From Mycobacterium sp. NS-7484 (GTDB lineage Bacteria; Actinomycetota; Actinomycetes; Mycobacteriales; Mycobacteriaceae), in assembly GCF_001953975.1 (NCBI RefSeq), contig NZ_MBEJ01000096.1, positions 23,532 through 87,531 of the forward strand: a stretch of 64,000 nt of DNA, written 5' to 3'. Positions 49,148 to 58,400 of the stretch are shown here, piece by piece. The notes beneath the pieces are model-generated. The model was not told the origin of the DNA, made no database searches, and was given only the letters and a program-made list of their open reading frames with translations. Numbering within the stretch: the first letter of the stretch is position 1; each line of letters begins with the position of its first letter. Position numbers and translations under genes: made by a program.

Positions 49148-50020
49148 ATGTCCAGTTTGACCCCTCAATTCGCGGCGGTGCAGGCACACTACGACCTGTC
49201 CGACGACTTCTTCCGCTTGTTCCTGGACCCCACGCAGACCTACAGCTGTGCGTACTTCGAACGGGACTCGATGACGCTGGAGGAAGCGCAGTTGGCCAAG
49301 ATCGACCTGGCCCTCGGCAAGCTCGGTCTGGAGCCGGGGATGACGCTGCTCGACGTCGGTTGTGGGTGGGGCGCGACGATGCGGCGGGCCATCGAAGCCT
49401 ACGACGTCAACGTCGTCGGATTGACGCTGTCGAAAAACCAAGCAGCGCACGTCAAATCGACGTTCGACGCGATGGACACCGGTCGGCGCCGGCGTGTGCT
49501 GTTGGCCGGCTGGGAGGAGTTCGACGAGCCGGTGGACCGCATCGTCTCGATCGGCGCGTTCGAGCACTTCGGGCATCAGCGCTACCCGGCGTTCTTCAAG
49601 ATGGCCCATCGCGCGTTGCCGTCCGACGGCGTGATGCTGCTTCACACCATCTGCGGGTTGCATCCGGTCGAGGCCCGTGAGCTGGGCGTCCCGCTCACGT
49701 TCGACCTGGCCCGGTTCATCAAGTTCATCCTGACCGACATCTTCCCCGGTGGGCAGTTGCCGTCTGCGCAGATGGTGCGGCAGCGGGCAAACGCCGCGGG
49801 GTTCGTGTTGACCCGCCAGCAGTCGCTGCAGCCGCACTATGCCACCACGCTGGACCATTGGGCGGCGGCGCTGGAGGCCAATCGGCAACAAGCCGTCGAG
49901 ATCCAGTCCGAGGAGGTCTACGAGCGGTACATGAGGTATCTGACCGGCTGCGCAGACCTGTTCCGTAAGCGTCAGGTTGATGTCAACCAGTTCACCCTCC
50001 AGAAGCGCGAACTTGCGTAA
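49148..50020 (+). CDS. mycolic-acid cyclopropane synthase family methyltransferase
   Basis: The 290-aa SAM-dependent enzyme has the CmaA/MmaA/UmaA signatures: 'QAHYDLSDDFFRLFLDPTQTYSCAYFERDSMTLEEAQ', SAM loop 'LLDVGCGWGATM', 'GAFEHFGHQRYPAFF' and C-terminal 'TLQKRELA'. Length and order are those of the single-domain mycobacterial enzymes that add methyl or methylene to mycolates, not the 420-aa UfaA1 form. Substrate position cannot be assigned. ATG 49148 follows GAAAGGTGGG. It is immediately upstream of sigK and divergent from the diiron pair (170-bp gap). Confidence 0.9.
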   Translation: MSSLTPQFAAVQAHYDLSDDFFRLFLDPTQTYSCAYFERDSMTLEEAQLAKIDLALGKLGLEPGMTLLDVGCGWGATMRRAIEAYDVNVVGLTLSKNQAAHVKSTFDAMDTGRRRRVLLAGWEEFDEPVDRIVSIGAFEHFGHQRYPAFFKMAHRALPSDGVMLLHTICGLHPVEARELGVPLTFDLARFIKFILTDIFPGGQLPSAQMVRQRANAAGFVLTRQQSLQPHYATTLDHWAAALEANRQQAVEIQSEEVYERYMRYLTGCADLFRKRQVDVNQFTLQKRELA

Positions 50021-50021
50021 A

Positions 50022-50038
50022 CCCGGTTTGCCACCGGG
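50022..50038 (+). terminator. short GC hairpin after the methyltransferase gene
   Basis: CCCGGT-TTGCC-ACCGGG forms a 6-bp stem with a 5-nt loop 2 bp after the stop. There is no T tract, so it is a weak terminator at best, which leaves read-through into sigK possible. Confidence 0.35.
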
Positions 50039-50062
50039 CCCGGATGGTTACTCTCCGCCCCG

Positions 50063-50626
50063 ATGACCGATTCAGGCCGGGTGGACGACGACCTCGACGA
50101 CGTCCTACGGCGGGTGGCCCGGCAGGATGCGGCGGCGTTCGCGGCGCTTTACGACACCACCCATGCCCGGCTGTTCGGTCTGATCAGCCGGATCCTGCGG
50201 GATCCCGGCTACAGCGAGGAAACCACCCAGGAGGTCTACCTGCAGGTGTGGCGTAATGCGTCGTCGTTCGATCCCGCCGAGGGTTCGGCGATGGCGTGGC
50301 TGGTCACCATCGCGCATCGACGGGCGGTGGACCGGGTCCGGTCCGAGCAGGCCGCCCACCGGCGGGACCACCGGTATGCCGCCGCATCGGGTGAGCCACC
50401 GGTCGACCTGGTGGTGGAACGGGCCACCTTGTCCGAGGAACACCGCCAGGTTGTCGAGTGTCTGGACGGCCTGTCCGACGCACAGCGGCATTGCATCGAA
50501 CTGGCCTACTACCGGGGCCTGACCTATCCGCAGGTGTCCGAGCGCATCGCCGTCAACCTCGCTACCGTGAAGTCTCGTATCCGCAATGGCCTGCAACACC
50601 TGCGCCGGTGTCTGGGGGTGGCATGA
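50063..50626 (+). CDS. sigK: ECF sigma factor SigK
   Basis: The 187-aa sigma factor has region 2 ('LFGLISRILRDPGYSEETTQEVYLQVWRNA'), 'MAWLVTIAHRRAVDRVR' and region 4 HTH ('QRHCIELAYYRGLTYPQVSERIAVNLATVKSRIRNGLQ'). Length equals tuberculosis SigK, and Cys133 and Cys183, which form the redox-sensing disulfide in that protein, are at the same positions. The next gene is its anti-sigma factor, overlapping by 4 bp. SigK controls the mpt70/mpt83 and rskA regulon; the neighbouring genes seen in M. tuberculosis (Rv0446c-Rv0449c) are absent here. Confidence 0.95.
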   Translation: MTDSGRVDDDLDDVLRRVARQDAAAFAALYDTTHARLFGLISRILRDPGYSEETTQEVYLQVWRNASSFDPAEGSAMAWLVTIAHRRAVDRVRSEQAAHRRDHRYAAASGEPPVDLVVERATLSEEHRQVVECLDGLSDAQRHCIELAYYRGLTYPQVSERIAVNLATVKSRIRNGLQHLRRCLGVA

Positions 50627-51321
50627 CCGAACCCGCCGAGCCCGAACTGCTGGAGTTGGCGGCAGCCTATGCGCTGGATGCCGTCTCGGACGGTGAGCGT
50701 GCCGACATCGAACGTCGGCTCGCGTCCGCGCCGGCCGAGGTGTCCACGGCCTTCCGCGACGAGGTGCGCGCGATCCGGGAGGTCATGGCCGTGCTCTCGA
50801 ACGTCACCGCCGTCGAGGCGCCATCGTCGCTGCGGGCCCGGGTCCTGGCCGCCACCCACTCACCGGTGCCGCGCCGGAACCGTTGGCGCACAGCAGCACT
50901 CGCAGCAGCGGCCGCCGTGGTGATCGCCGGTGCCGGATTCGGCGCCGGCGTCGCCCTACGGCCGTCGCCGCCTCCGCCGACGGCTGCCGAGCAGGTACTC
51001 GGTGCCCCGGATGTGCGGACGGTCAGCACGACGGTCCCCTCCGGTGGCACGGCCACGGTCGTCTACTCCCGCGAACGCAACGCCGCGGTGCTCATCATGA
51101 ACGACGTTCCGCCCCCCGCGGTCGACACCGTCTATCAGATGTGGCTTCTCGAGAACGGAACGCCCCGTTCTGCCGGCACGATCGGCGGTGCCGTCGGTCC
51201 GTCGATCACCGACGTGGTGCGTGATCTCGGCGGCGCGAGCACCCTCGCGTTCACCGTCGAACCCGGTTCCGGATCGCCGCAACCGACCGGGACGATCTTC
51301 GCCCAACTCCCGCTCGATTGA
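50623..51321 (+). CDS. rskA: anti-sigma-K factor RskA
   Basis: The 232-aa protein has a cytosolic N-terminal anti-sigma domain ('ELLELAAAYALDAVSDGERADIERRLASAPAEVSTAFRDEVRA'), one transmembrane helix ('TAALAAAAAVVIAGAGFGAGVAL') and an extracytoplasmic RskA domain ('YQMWLLENGTPRSAGTIGG', 'LAFTVEPGSGSPQPTGTI'), all matching RskA. It holds SigK at the membrane until regulated proteolysis frees it. The ATG overlaps the sigK stop (ATGA). It is convergent with the SDR gene, 5 bp away. Confidence 0.95.
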   Translation: MTEPAEPELLELAAAYALDAVSDGERADIERRLASAPAEVSTAFRDEVRAIREVMAVLSNVTAVEAPSSLRARVLAATHSPVPRRNRWRTAALAAAAAVVIAGAGFGAGVALRPSPPPPTAAEQVLGAPDVRTVSTTVPSGGTATVVYSRERNAAVLIMNDVPPPAVDTVYQMWLLENGTPRSAGTIGGAVGPSITDVVRDLGGASTLAFTVEPGSGSPQPTGTIFAQLPLD

Positions 51322-51326
51322 ACTCG

Positions 51327-52121
51327 CTAACCCATTGCGGCGGTGACGGCTTGGGCGATGAACCGTACCGCGTCGTTGCGGCTCACCGAGGCCATCAGCT
51401 GTGCGGCGGCCTGAATCTCCGGTCCCACCAGACACGTTGGCCCCGCAGTGAGGTTGTCGAATGCGGCCGCCACCACGTCCTCGACCGCGGCGGCGCCCGG
51501 CGGGACCTGCTCGGGCGAGTCGATCTGACCGCGTTCGTATTCGAGTTTGCGTAGCGCCGGGGTGTCGGTCTTGCCCAGGATCAACCCGCCTCTGTCGTGC
51601 AGTTCGGTCCACAGTGCCTCGGCGAACACCATGTCGAAAGCCTTGCTCGCACCGTAGGCCACCATGTTCGGCCCTCCGGCGAAGCCGGCGCCGGAGCCGA
51701 AGATGACGATGCCGCCGCGGCCGCGGTCCACCATCGGCTGCGCGTAGTGGTGGCACAGCTGCATCGGGACCATGCAGTTGCGCTGCACCAGTGATTCGGC
51801 GTCGGCCAGCGGGCTGGACAGGAACGGCTGGAAGTTCGGATCGGCCCCGGCGCAGTAGACCAGGAAGCCGATGTCCAGGTCCGCGGTGGCCGCGATGACA
51901 TTGCCGGCGGCACCGGGGGACGCCAGATCGATTGCCAGCGTGCGGGTCTGGGCGCCGAATTCCCCGATCCGAGCGGCGACCTCGTCGAGAACCGCCTGGC
52001 GCCGGGCGAGCAGCACCACGTTGAGGCCGCGGCGGCCCAGCTCCTCGGCCATCGCGGCGCCGACACCGTCGGAGGCTCCGGCCACCAGTGCCCACGGCCC
52101 GTACTTCGTTGCGAATTCCAT
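51327..52121 (-). CDS. short-chain dehydrogenase/reductase (SDR)
   Basis: The 264-aa SDR has the cofactor loop 'VAGASDGVGAAMAEEL', basic residues after strand 2 ('LLARRQAVLDE', NADP preference), Ser in 'IFGSGAGFAGG' and 'YGASKAFD' as YxxxK. The strand-4 motif is 'VYCAGADPNF' in place of NNAG. The C terminus 'IAQAVTAAMG' is unusual. It is the last gene of a leftward operon with a SnoaL-like gene and an ADH. Confidence 0.88.
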   Translation of the reverse strand: MEFATKYGPWALVAGASDGVGAAMAEELGRRGLNVVLLARRQAVLDEVAARIGEFGAQTRTLAIDLASPGAAGNVIAATADLDIGFLVYCAGADPNFQPFLSSPLADAESLVQRNCMVPMQLCHHYAQPMVDRGRGGIVIFGSGAGFAGGPNMVAYGASKAFDMVFAEALWTELHDRGGLILGKTDTPALRKLEYERGQIDSPEQVPPGAAAVEDVVAAAFDNLTAGPTCLVGPEIQAAAQLMASVSRNDAVRFIAQAVTAAMG

Positions 52122-52129
52122 TGCGTCTC

Positions 52130-52525
52130 CTAGACCGCCACCACGCGCACCGAGGTGAACCGGCGGCGGGCAATCCGCCAGCCATTCTCGGTGCGGACCA
52201 GTTCGTCGTCATAGAAACCGACGGCGTTGACGCCAGAGTTGTTGTCCTGAGCCAGGATCAGCGCGTCGACGTACGTGCGCGCCGCCGCGGTGTCGCCATC
52301 GACGGTGATCGCGTGGTTGCTCATCCGGTGCAGGGTGTGCCCGGCCATGGCGTGCGTCTGCTCCATGAACTCGGTGACGGCGTCCACGCCGCTCCAGGAA
52401 CCGATCTCGCCGTAATCCAAGACACAGTCCTCGGTGAACACGGTGCGAAACAGCGGCCAGTCCCGCCGGTCGATGCCGGTGGCGTAGCGAACCAGCACAT
52501 CGACGATGTCGTCACGGTCGGTCAT
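52130..52525 (-). CDS. SnoaL-like (NTF2-fold) protein
   Basis: The 131-aa protein has the aromatic-degradation-type NTF2 fold: 'DIVDVLVRYATGIDRRDWPLFRTVFTEDCVLDYGEIG', 'FMEQTHAMAGHTLHRMSNHAITVDGDTAAARTYVDALIL' and 'WRIARRRFTSVRVV'. Such proteins act as dehydratases, isomerases or binding proteins in steroid and polyketide pathways. The ATG overlaps the ADH stop (ATGA) and the SDR start lies 8 bp downstream, so it belongs to the SDR/ADH catabolic operon. Confidence 0.88.
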   Translation of the reverse strand: MTDRDDIVDVLVRYATGIDRRDWPLFRTVFTEDCVLDYGEIGSWSGVDAVTEFMEQTHAMAGHTLHRMSNHAITVDGDTAAARTYVDALILAQDNNSGVNAVGFYDDELVRTENGWRIARRRFTSVRVVAV

Positions 52526-53571
52526 GTGGGATCTCCGTTCGGGTGCACGATGATTCGGGTCGGCCCCGCCGACCGTCGGGCCAGATCGAGTGCGTCGGGG
52601 ACCTCGTCGAGAGGTACCACCATCCCGATGCTGGGGGTGGGATCCAGCTCGCCGGCGACGATGGCGTCGAGCGTTCCGTACCAGTCCTGCGGCCACGGCC
52701 CGCCGCCGAACTGCAGGGTCACCCCCTGGCGGGTGGCCGTGGTGATGTCCAGGGCGTCCCCGGTGTACCAGCCGCCGGCGCAATAGATGCGGGTGCCCAT
52801 GTCGGCTTCCGCGACGATCTTCTGGATCAGCCCGGACGCGCCGACGCATTCGAACACCACGGCCGGACCCCACAGGTTGCGTTCGGCGCGCAGCTCGCGC
52901 CAGACGTCCAACGGTGAGCGTTGCCCCGGGTCGACGGCGACGTGAGCGCCGAATTCCTTGCACGCCAGGGTGCGACGGTCCTCCTGGTAGTCCGAGATGA
53001 TGATCGGTTTGATGCCACGCCGGCTCAGGGCGGCGACGGCGGACAGGCCGATCGCGCCGGCGCCGATCACGATGGGGATCTCGCCGGGTTCGAGGCGAGC
53101 GCTGCGGACATAGAACTCGCCGACGGCGAAGGCATCGGTCAGGGCGACGGCATCGTCAGAGACCTGGCCGTCGGCGCGCCGGGCAATGGCTTCGGACACC
53201 ACGACCAACTCGGCGAAACTACCGGGGGAATCGGGGTGTTGGCCGATGATGTGGGCCCCGTCGGCGCCGCCGTCAATCAACCGGATCGGTATCGACGTCA
53301 CCCGGCTGCCGACTGGGAATTGCTCGCTACAGCCGGGCCCGTGGCCGATGACCTCACCGACGAACTCGTGGCCGAGTACCACGTCTTGTTCGGCGTCGTA
53401 GCGCGATCGTCCGGTGGGATCGTCGCCGAGCTCGGGGTGATCCATGAAGTGCACGTCCGAGGCACAGATTGCGGTGCTGGCGACGCGCAGCAGGAGCTCC
53501 CCGGGACCGGGTACCGGATCGGGGATCTCACGCACCGTCAGTGCGCCGTCACGGAGGACCACTGCCCGCAT
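52522..53571 (-). CDS. zinc-type medium-chain alcohol dehydrogenase
   Basis: The 349-aa MDR protein has catalytic Zn ligands Cys in 'TAICASDVHF' and His in 'LGHEFVGEV', and a Rossmann 'IVIGAGAIGLSAVAALSRRG' with acidic 'SDYQEDR' (NAD). The structural four-Cys zinc cluster between them is absent, so it is a member of the single-zinc branch. It is first in the ADH/SnoaL/SDR operon and divergent from the IclR gene, with a perfect dyad between them. Confidence 0.9.
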   Translation of the reverse strand: MRAVVLRDGALTVREIPDPVPGPGELLLRVASTAICASDVHFMDHPELGDDPTGRSRYDAEQDVVLGHEFVGEVIGHGPGCSEQFPVGSRVTSIPIRLIDGGADGAHIIGQHPDSPGSFAELVVVSEAIARRADGQVSDDAVALTDAFAVGEFYVRSARLEPGEIPIVIGAGAIGLSAVAALSRRGIKPIIISDYQEDRRTLACKEFGAHVAVDPGQRSPLDVWRELRAERNLWGPAVVFECVGASGLIQKIVAEADMGTRIYCAGGWYTGDALDITTATRQGVTLQFGGGPWPQDWYGTLDAIVAGELDPTPSIGMVVPLDEVPDALDLARRSAGPTRIIVHPNGDPT

Positions 53572-53590
53572 CGCCGATCCATTCTCTAAT

Positions 53591-53611
53591 ATTCGAGATA
53601 AGCTCTCGAAT
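53591..53611. promoter_or_regulatory. IclR-type operator palindrome
   Basis: ATTCGAGA (53591-53598) and TCTCGAAT (53604-53611) are perfect arms around a 5-bp TAAGC spacer in the 81-bp gap between the divergent ADH operon and the IclR gene. IclR proteins bind such dyads to control divergent catabolic operons. Confidence 0.65.
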
Positions 53612-53652
53612 TGCCAAGCTGACTGTATGAACCGCCCAGGAGGGAGTCAAGG

Positions 53653-54339
53653 GTGAAAGGTGCACATTCAGCGCCGACGAGCCGGGTGGTCGACATCATC
53701 GAGCTGGTGGCCGGCTCCGCCGACACTCGGTTGCGGTTCTCCGACGTGGTCAGCGCCTTGGATCTGACGCAGGCCACCGCGCACGCCATTCTCACGACGC
53801 TGTGTGACCGGGGCTGGTTGATCCGCGACCCCGCCGACAAGACCTTTGCCCTCGGGCCGGGTCTGGCGGTGGTGGCCGCACGCGTCGACTCCTCCCGTCC
53901 CTTGGCGCAGGCGGCACGCATTGCCGCACAAGAACTTTCGCAGCAGCTCGGCTATGCCGCGTCCGTGGTCGAGCGGGTTGCCGACGAGCTGGTGATCACC
54001 GCATTCGAGGGGGCCGGACCGCAGCCGGCCGGCATGCCGGGCGACCGCATCCGGTATGCACCGCCGTTCGGCGTCGCGTTCGCGGCCTGGGATACGCCGG
54101 CCGAGCAGCGCGCTTGGATCGCTCGGGCACCCACCACGGGTGGGGCGCTCACTGATCGACTCACCGAGGTGCGGGACAGAAGGTCAGGCGGGCCGCCGAT
54201 CGGCTGGGCCGATCGTGAAACTGAACTCCGCGACCCCTGCGACACCGCCGGAGACCACGTCGCCCGGCTCCATCGGTCCGACCCCGGCGGGGGTGCCGGT
54301 GTAGATCAGATCACCGGGCGCCAGGTCGACGGCCGTTGA
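53653..54339 (+). pseudogene. IclR-family regulator, 3'-truncated
   Basis: The protein has an IclR HTH ('TSRVVDIIELVAGSADTRLRFSDVVSALDLTQATAHAILTTLCDRGWLI') and most of the effector domain ('SQQLGYAASVVERVADELVITAFEG', 'RIRYAPPFGVAFAAWDT', 'QRAWIARAPTTGGALTDRLTEVRD'). The remaining about 70 residues of the domain are missing. After 'EVRDRRS' the frame reads through the antisense of the FAH gene (from 54184) to a stop at 54339, giving a nonsense tail. The GTG start and upstream operator are intact, so a truncated HTH protein may be made. Confidence 0.65.
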
Positions 54340-54846
54340 GATGGCACTGATCACCTCGGGCATGACCCGTAGCCAGATTTCCCCGTGGTCGGGATGTCCA
54401 ACCTCGGCCACCGGCCGGAGCGGGGTGCACAGGGCCGACGCGTCGAATCCCTTGCCCCAGTCCCAGGGCCGGCTGAGCTTCTTGGCCTCGTCTTGCAGGT
54501 CGCGGCGGGTCAGGTCGACGCCGATGCCGTAGCCCCAGACCAGGTCCAGCGCGTCGGCCGGTGCGACGTCGCGGCCACCGGCGCCCAGCGCCACCACGAG
54601 CTCGATCTCGTGGTGGAAAGACGAGGTCAGCGGTGGATATGGGATCGTTCCCGTCGCCTCGAGAACGGCATCGGCCGGTTTCATGAAGAAGAACGGCGGT
54701 TCCCGATCCGGGTCCTTGCCCATCTCCCGGGCGTGCGCCGCATAGTTACGGCCGACACAGAACACCCGGCGGATGGGGAAGCGTCCGGGCCCGGTGCTGA
54801 CGGGCAGCGAGGCCTGGGGCGGGGGAGCGATGACGTAGTCGGTCAC
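54184..54846 (-). CDS. fumarylacetoacetate hydrolase family protein, internally shortened
   Basis: The 220-aa protein has the FAH fold: 'VFCVGRNYAAHAREMG', 'FFFMKPADAVL', 'HHEIELVVALG' (metal Glu-x-Glu), 'VWGYGIGVDLTRRDLQDEAKKLSRPWDWGKGFD', and 'PGDLIYTGTPAGVGPMEPGD'. Between 'GEIWLRV' and 'MPEVISAIST' about 17 residues present in homologues (strand with the N-G-x-x-x-Q motif and the M-I-W block) are missing. It may still fold but the loop belongs to the catalytic lid. It adjoins the truncated IclR gene, so this locus looks rearranged. Confidence 0.75.
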   Translation of the reverse strand: MTDYVIAPPPQASLPVSTGPGRFPIRRVFCVGRNYAAHAREMGKDPDREPPFFFMKPADAVLEATGTIPYPPLTSSFHHEIELVVALGAGGRDVAPADALDLVWGYGIGVDLTRRDLQDEAKKLSRPWDWGKGFDASALCTPLRPVAEVGHPDHGEIWLRVMPEVISAISTAVDLAPGDLIYTGTPAGVGPMEPGDVVSGGVAGVAEFSFTIGPADRRPA

Positions 54847-54888
54847 AGATGCATTCTCCCGCGGTCACTCGGGTGGCATGATTGTGGC

Positions 54889-55125
54889 ATGAATCGCACA
54901 CGCTTGAGCACGACGGTCAACGCGGAGTTGCTGGACAGGGCGCGCATGATCCGTTCTGGCAGCACCGATGCCTCGCTGATCGACGAGGCCCTTGCGGCGC
55001 TGCTTGCCCGCCACCGATCCGCAGAACTGGATGAGAGTTACAGCGTCTATGACAGCCATCCGCTTGATGAGCCGGATGAATGGGGCGACGTGGCATCGTG
55101 GCGGCGTGCTGCGGGCGCATCGTGA
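54889..55125 (+). CDS. MazE-like antitoxin
   Basis: The 78-aa protein is a small antitoxin with an N-terminal DNA-binding ribbon ('MNRTRLSTTVNAELLDRARMIRSG') and an acidic C-terminal tail ('DESYSVYDSHPLDEPDEWGDVASW') that would wrap the toxin. It resembles the MazE/VapB-type antitoxins of mycobacteria. The stop overlaps the GTG of the toxin (GTGA). Such pairs autorepress through the antitoxin. Confidence 0.82.
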   Translation: MNRTRLSTTVNAELLDRARMIRSGSTDASLIDEALAALLARHRSAELDESYSVYDSHPLDEPDEWGDVASWRRAAGAS

Positions 55126-55451
55126 GTGACTTTCCTGCTCGGGGTGAACTCTGGTGGTGCGAGATGCCAGAGATCGGTCGCCGCCCAGTGGTGGTCTTGT
55201 CTCGCGATGCGGCGATCCCACGGCTGCGGCGAGCCCTCGTCGCACCATGCACCACCAATCTTCGAGGGCTGGCCAGCGAAGTCGTTCTGGAGCCTGGAAG
55301 AGACCCGGTGCCCCGTCTTTCAGCGGTAAATCTGGACTCGGTGGAGAGCGTTTCGGTGGGGGTTCTCGTCGAGCGCTTGGGTCGGTTGGCAGATGCCCGC
55401 ATGCGGCAGATCTGCTCGGCATTGGAGGTAGCGGTCGACTGCTCGGGCTGA
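55122..55451 (+). CDS. MazF/PemK-family toxin (endoribonuclease)
   Basis: The 109-aa protein begins with the MazF signature 'ARGELWWCEMPEIGRRPVVVLSRD' and continues 'ALVAPCTTNLRGLASEVVLEP', 'SAVNLDSVESVSVGVLVERLGRL'. MazF toxins cleave mRNA or rRNA/tRNA at short sequences; the specificity here is unknown. The catalytic Arg/Ser/Thr region is present in 'VAPCTTN'. GTG 55122 is inside the antitoxin stop. Confidence 0.88.
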   Translation: MSDFPARGELWWCEMPEIGRRPVVVLSRDAAIPRLRRALVAPCTTNLRGLASEVVLEPGRDPVPRLSAVNLDSVESVSVGVLVERLGRLADARMRQICSALEVAVDCSG

Positions 55452-55479
55452 CAGACCACGGCCCGCTACCCTTGCTGGA

Positions 55480-58400
55480 GTGTCCGAACCGTCAGTTGCC
55501 GAGCTGCGCTCCCGCCTCGACGGCCTGACCATCCGGGACGCCGACCGGCTGCGGCGACGGCTGCGGAATCTCCGTGGCGGCGATCTGGCCAAGATCACCG
55601 AACAACTCGCCGCCGCCGAAGCCCTCGTCCTGACCCGCCAGGCCGCCGTTCCGGCGATCACCTATCCCGACCTGCCGGTCAGCGAACACCGCGACGAGCT
55701 GGCCAAGGCCATCAGCGAAAACCAGGTGGTCGTGGTCGCCGGCGCGACGGGCTCGGGCAAGACCACGCAGCTGCCCAAGATCTGCCTGGAGCTGGGTCGC
55801 GGTATCCGCGGCACGATCGGGCACACCCAGCCACGCCGGCTGGCCGCGCGCACCGTGGCCCAGCGCATCGCCGACGAACTGGGCACCCCACTCGGCGACG
55901 CCGTCGGCTACACCGTGCGCTTCACCGACCAGGCCAGCGATTCGACGCTGATCAAGCTGATGACCGACGGCATTCTGCTCGCCGAGATTCAACGAGACCG
56001 GCGTCTGCTGCGCTACGACACCCTGATTCTCGACGAGGCGCACGAGCGCAGCCTCAACATCGACTTCCTGCTGGGCTACCTGCGGGAGCTGTTGCCGCGT
56101 CGCCCCGACCTGAAGGTCATCGTCACGTCGGCCACCATTGAGCCGGAGAGGTTCGCGGCTCACTTCCATGACGCGCCGATCGTCGAAGTGTCCGGCCGGA
56201 CGTATCCGGTTGAGATCCGGTATCGCCCACTGGAAGTCCCTGGGCCGCCTTCCGGCGACGACGATCCCGACGATCCCGACCACGAGATCGTCCGTACCGA
56301 ACTACGTGATCCGACCGAGGCCATCGTCGATGCGGTCCGCGAGCTGGAAGCCGAACCGCCCGGCGACGTTTTGGTGTTCCTGTCCTGGCGAACGCGAAAT
56401 ACGGGACACCGCAGAAGCTCTCAAGGATCTGCGCAATACCGAAGTGCTGCCGCTGTACGCCCGGCTGCCGACCGCCGATCAGCAGAAGGTGTTCCAGCCC
56501 AGCCACTCCGGGCGGCGAATCGTGTTGGCCACCAACGTGGCCGAGACATCGCTGACCGTGCCGGGCATCCGCTACGTCGTCGATCCCGGCACCGCGCGGA
56601 TCTCTCGTTACAGCCGGCGCACCAAGGTGCAGCGCCTGCCGATCGAGCCGATCTCGCAGGCCTCGGCCGCCCAGCGGGCCGGGCGTTCGGGGCGCACCGC
56701 CCCCGGCGTCTGCATCCGGCTGTACTCGGAGGAAGACTTCGAATCCCGGCCCCGCTACACCGATCCCGAGATCCTGCGCACCAACCTGGCCGCGGTGATC
56801 CTGCAGATGGCCGCCCTGCAACTCGGTGACATCGCCGAGTTCCCCTTCTTGGACCCACCCGATGCCCGCAGCATCCGTGACGGGGTTCAGTTGCTGCAGG
56901 AGCTCGGTGCGTTCGACGCCTCGGGTGCGCTGACGGATGTCGGACGACGGCTGGCCCGGTTGCCTCTCGACCCACGCGTCGGCCGGATGATCCTGCAGGC
57001 CGACACCGAAGGCTGTGTGCGTGAGGTGCTGGTGCTGGCCGCGGCGCTGTCGATCCCCGATCCACGGGAACGCCCCAGCGACAAGGAAGAGGCGGCCCGG
57101 CAGAAGCACGCCCGGTTCGCCGACGATTCCTCGGATTTCGTGTCCTACCTAATCCTGTGGAACTACCTCCGCGAACAGCGAAACCAGCTCTCCGGCAACG
57201 CCTTCCGCCGGATGTGCCGCGAGGAGTTCCTGCACTACCTGCGGATCCGGGAATGGCAGGACCTGACCGGGCAGCTGCGCAGCATCGCCCGTGACATCGG
57301 GATCCGGGAGGGTGATGAGCCGGCCGAACCGGCCAGCATCCACGCCGCCCTCACCGCCGGTCTGCTGTCCCACGTCGGCCTGCGTGAAGGCGAATCACGC
57401 GACTATCAGGGCGCCCGCAATACCAAGTTCGTGTTGGCCCCCGGTTCGGTGCTGACGAAGAAACCTCCACGGTGGATCGTCGTGGCCGATTTGGTGGAGA
57501 CCAGTCGACTGTTCGGCCGCATCGCCGCGCGGATCGAGCCCGAGACCGTCGAGCGCGTCGCAGCCCATCTGGTGCAGCGCACCTACAGCGAGCCGCACTG
57601 GGAGGCCCGGCGCGGCGAGGTCGTGGCCTTCGAGCGGGTCACGCTGTACGGGTTGCCGCTGGTTCCACGGCGCAAGGTCGGCTACGCCAAGATCGAGCCG
57701 GAGCTCAGTCGGGAGTTGTTCATTCGCCATGCACTGGTCGAAGGCGATTGGCAGACCCGGCATCACTTCTTCCGCGACAATGCCCGGCTGCGAGCCGAAC
57801 TCGAGGAGATCGAAGAGCGGGCCCGCCGGCGCGACCTGCTGGTCGGTGACGACGAGATCTACGCGCTCTACGACGCCCGGATCCCGGCCGGTATCGTCTC
57901 GGCCCGACACTTCGATGCCTGGTGGAAGAAACAGCGGCAAAAGACACCCGACCTGCTCACCTTCACGCGCGACGACCTGTTGCGGTCCGAGGACGGCGCA
58001 GACAATCCCGACACCTGGCGCGCCGGAGACCTGGAACTGCCGCTGACGTACCGGTTCGAGCCCGGAGCCGCCGACGACGGCGTGACGGTGCACGTGCCGG
58101 TCGGGGTGCTGGCGCGGCTCGGAGGCGACGGATTCGCCTGGCAGGTACCGGCTTTGCGCGAGGAACTGGTGACCGCGCTGATCAAGTCCCTGCCCAAGGA
58201 TCTGCGGCGCAACTTCGTCCCGGCCCCTGACACCGCCCGCGCCATCCTCGGCCACATCGATCCGTCCGCCGGTTCGCTTCTCGACGAGGTGCAGCGTGAA
58301 CTCCGCAGGCGCAGCGGAATTCTGGTGCCGGTCGACGCCTTCGACCTGAGCAAGGTCCCGGATCACCTGCGGATGACCTTCGCCGTCGAGACCGCCGACG

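Noticed and set aside
54340..54846. Coding potential of the IclR frame beyond 54183
   Set aside because: The rest of that frame is reverse complement of the FAH gene and shows no IclR residues.
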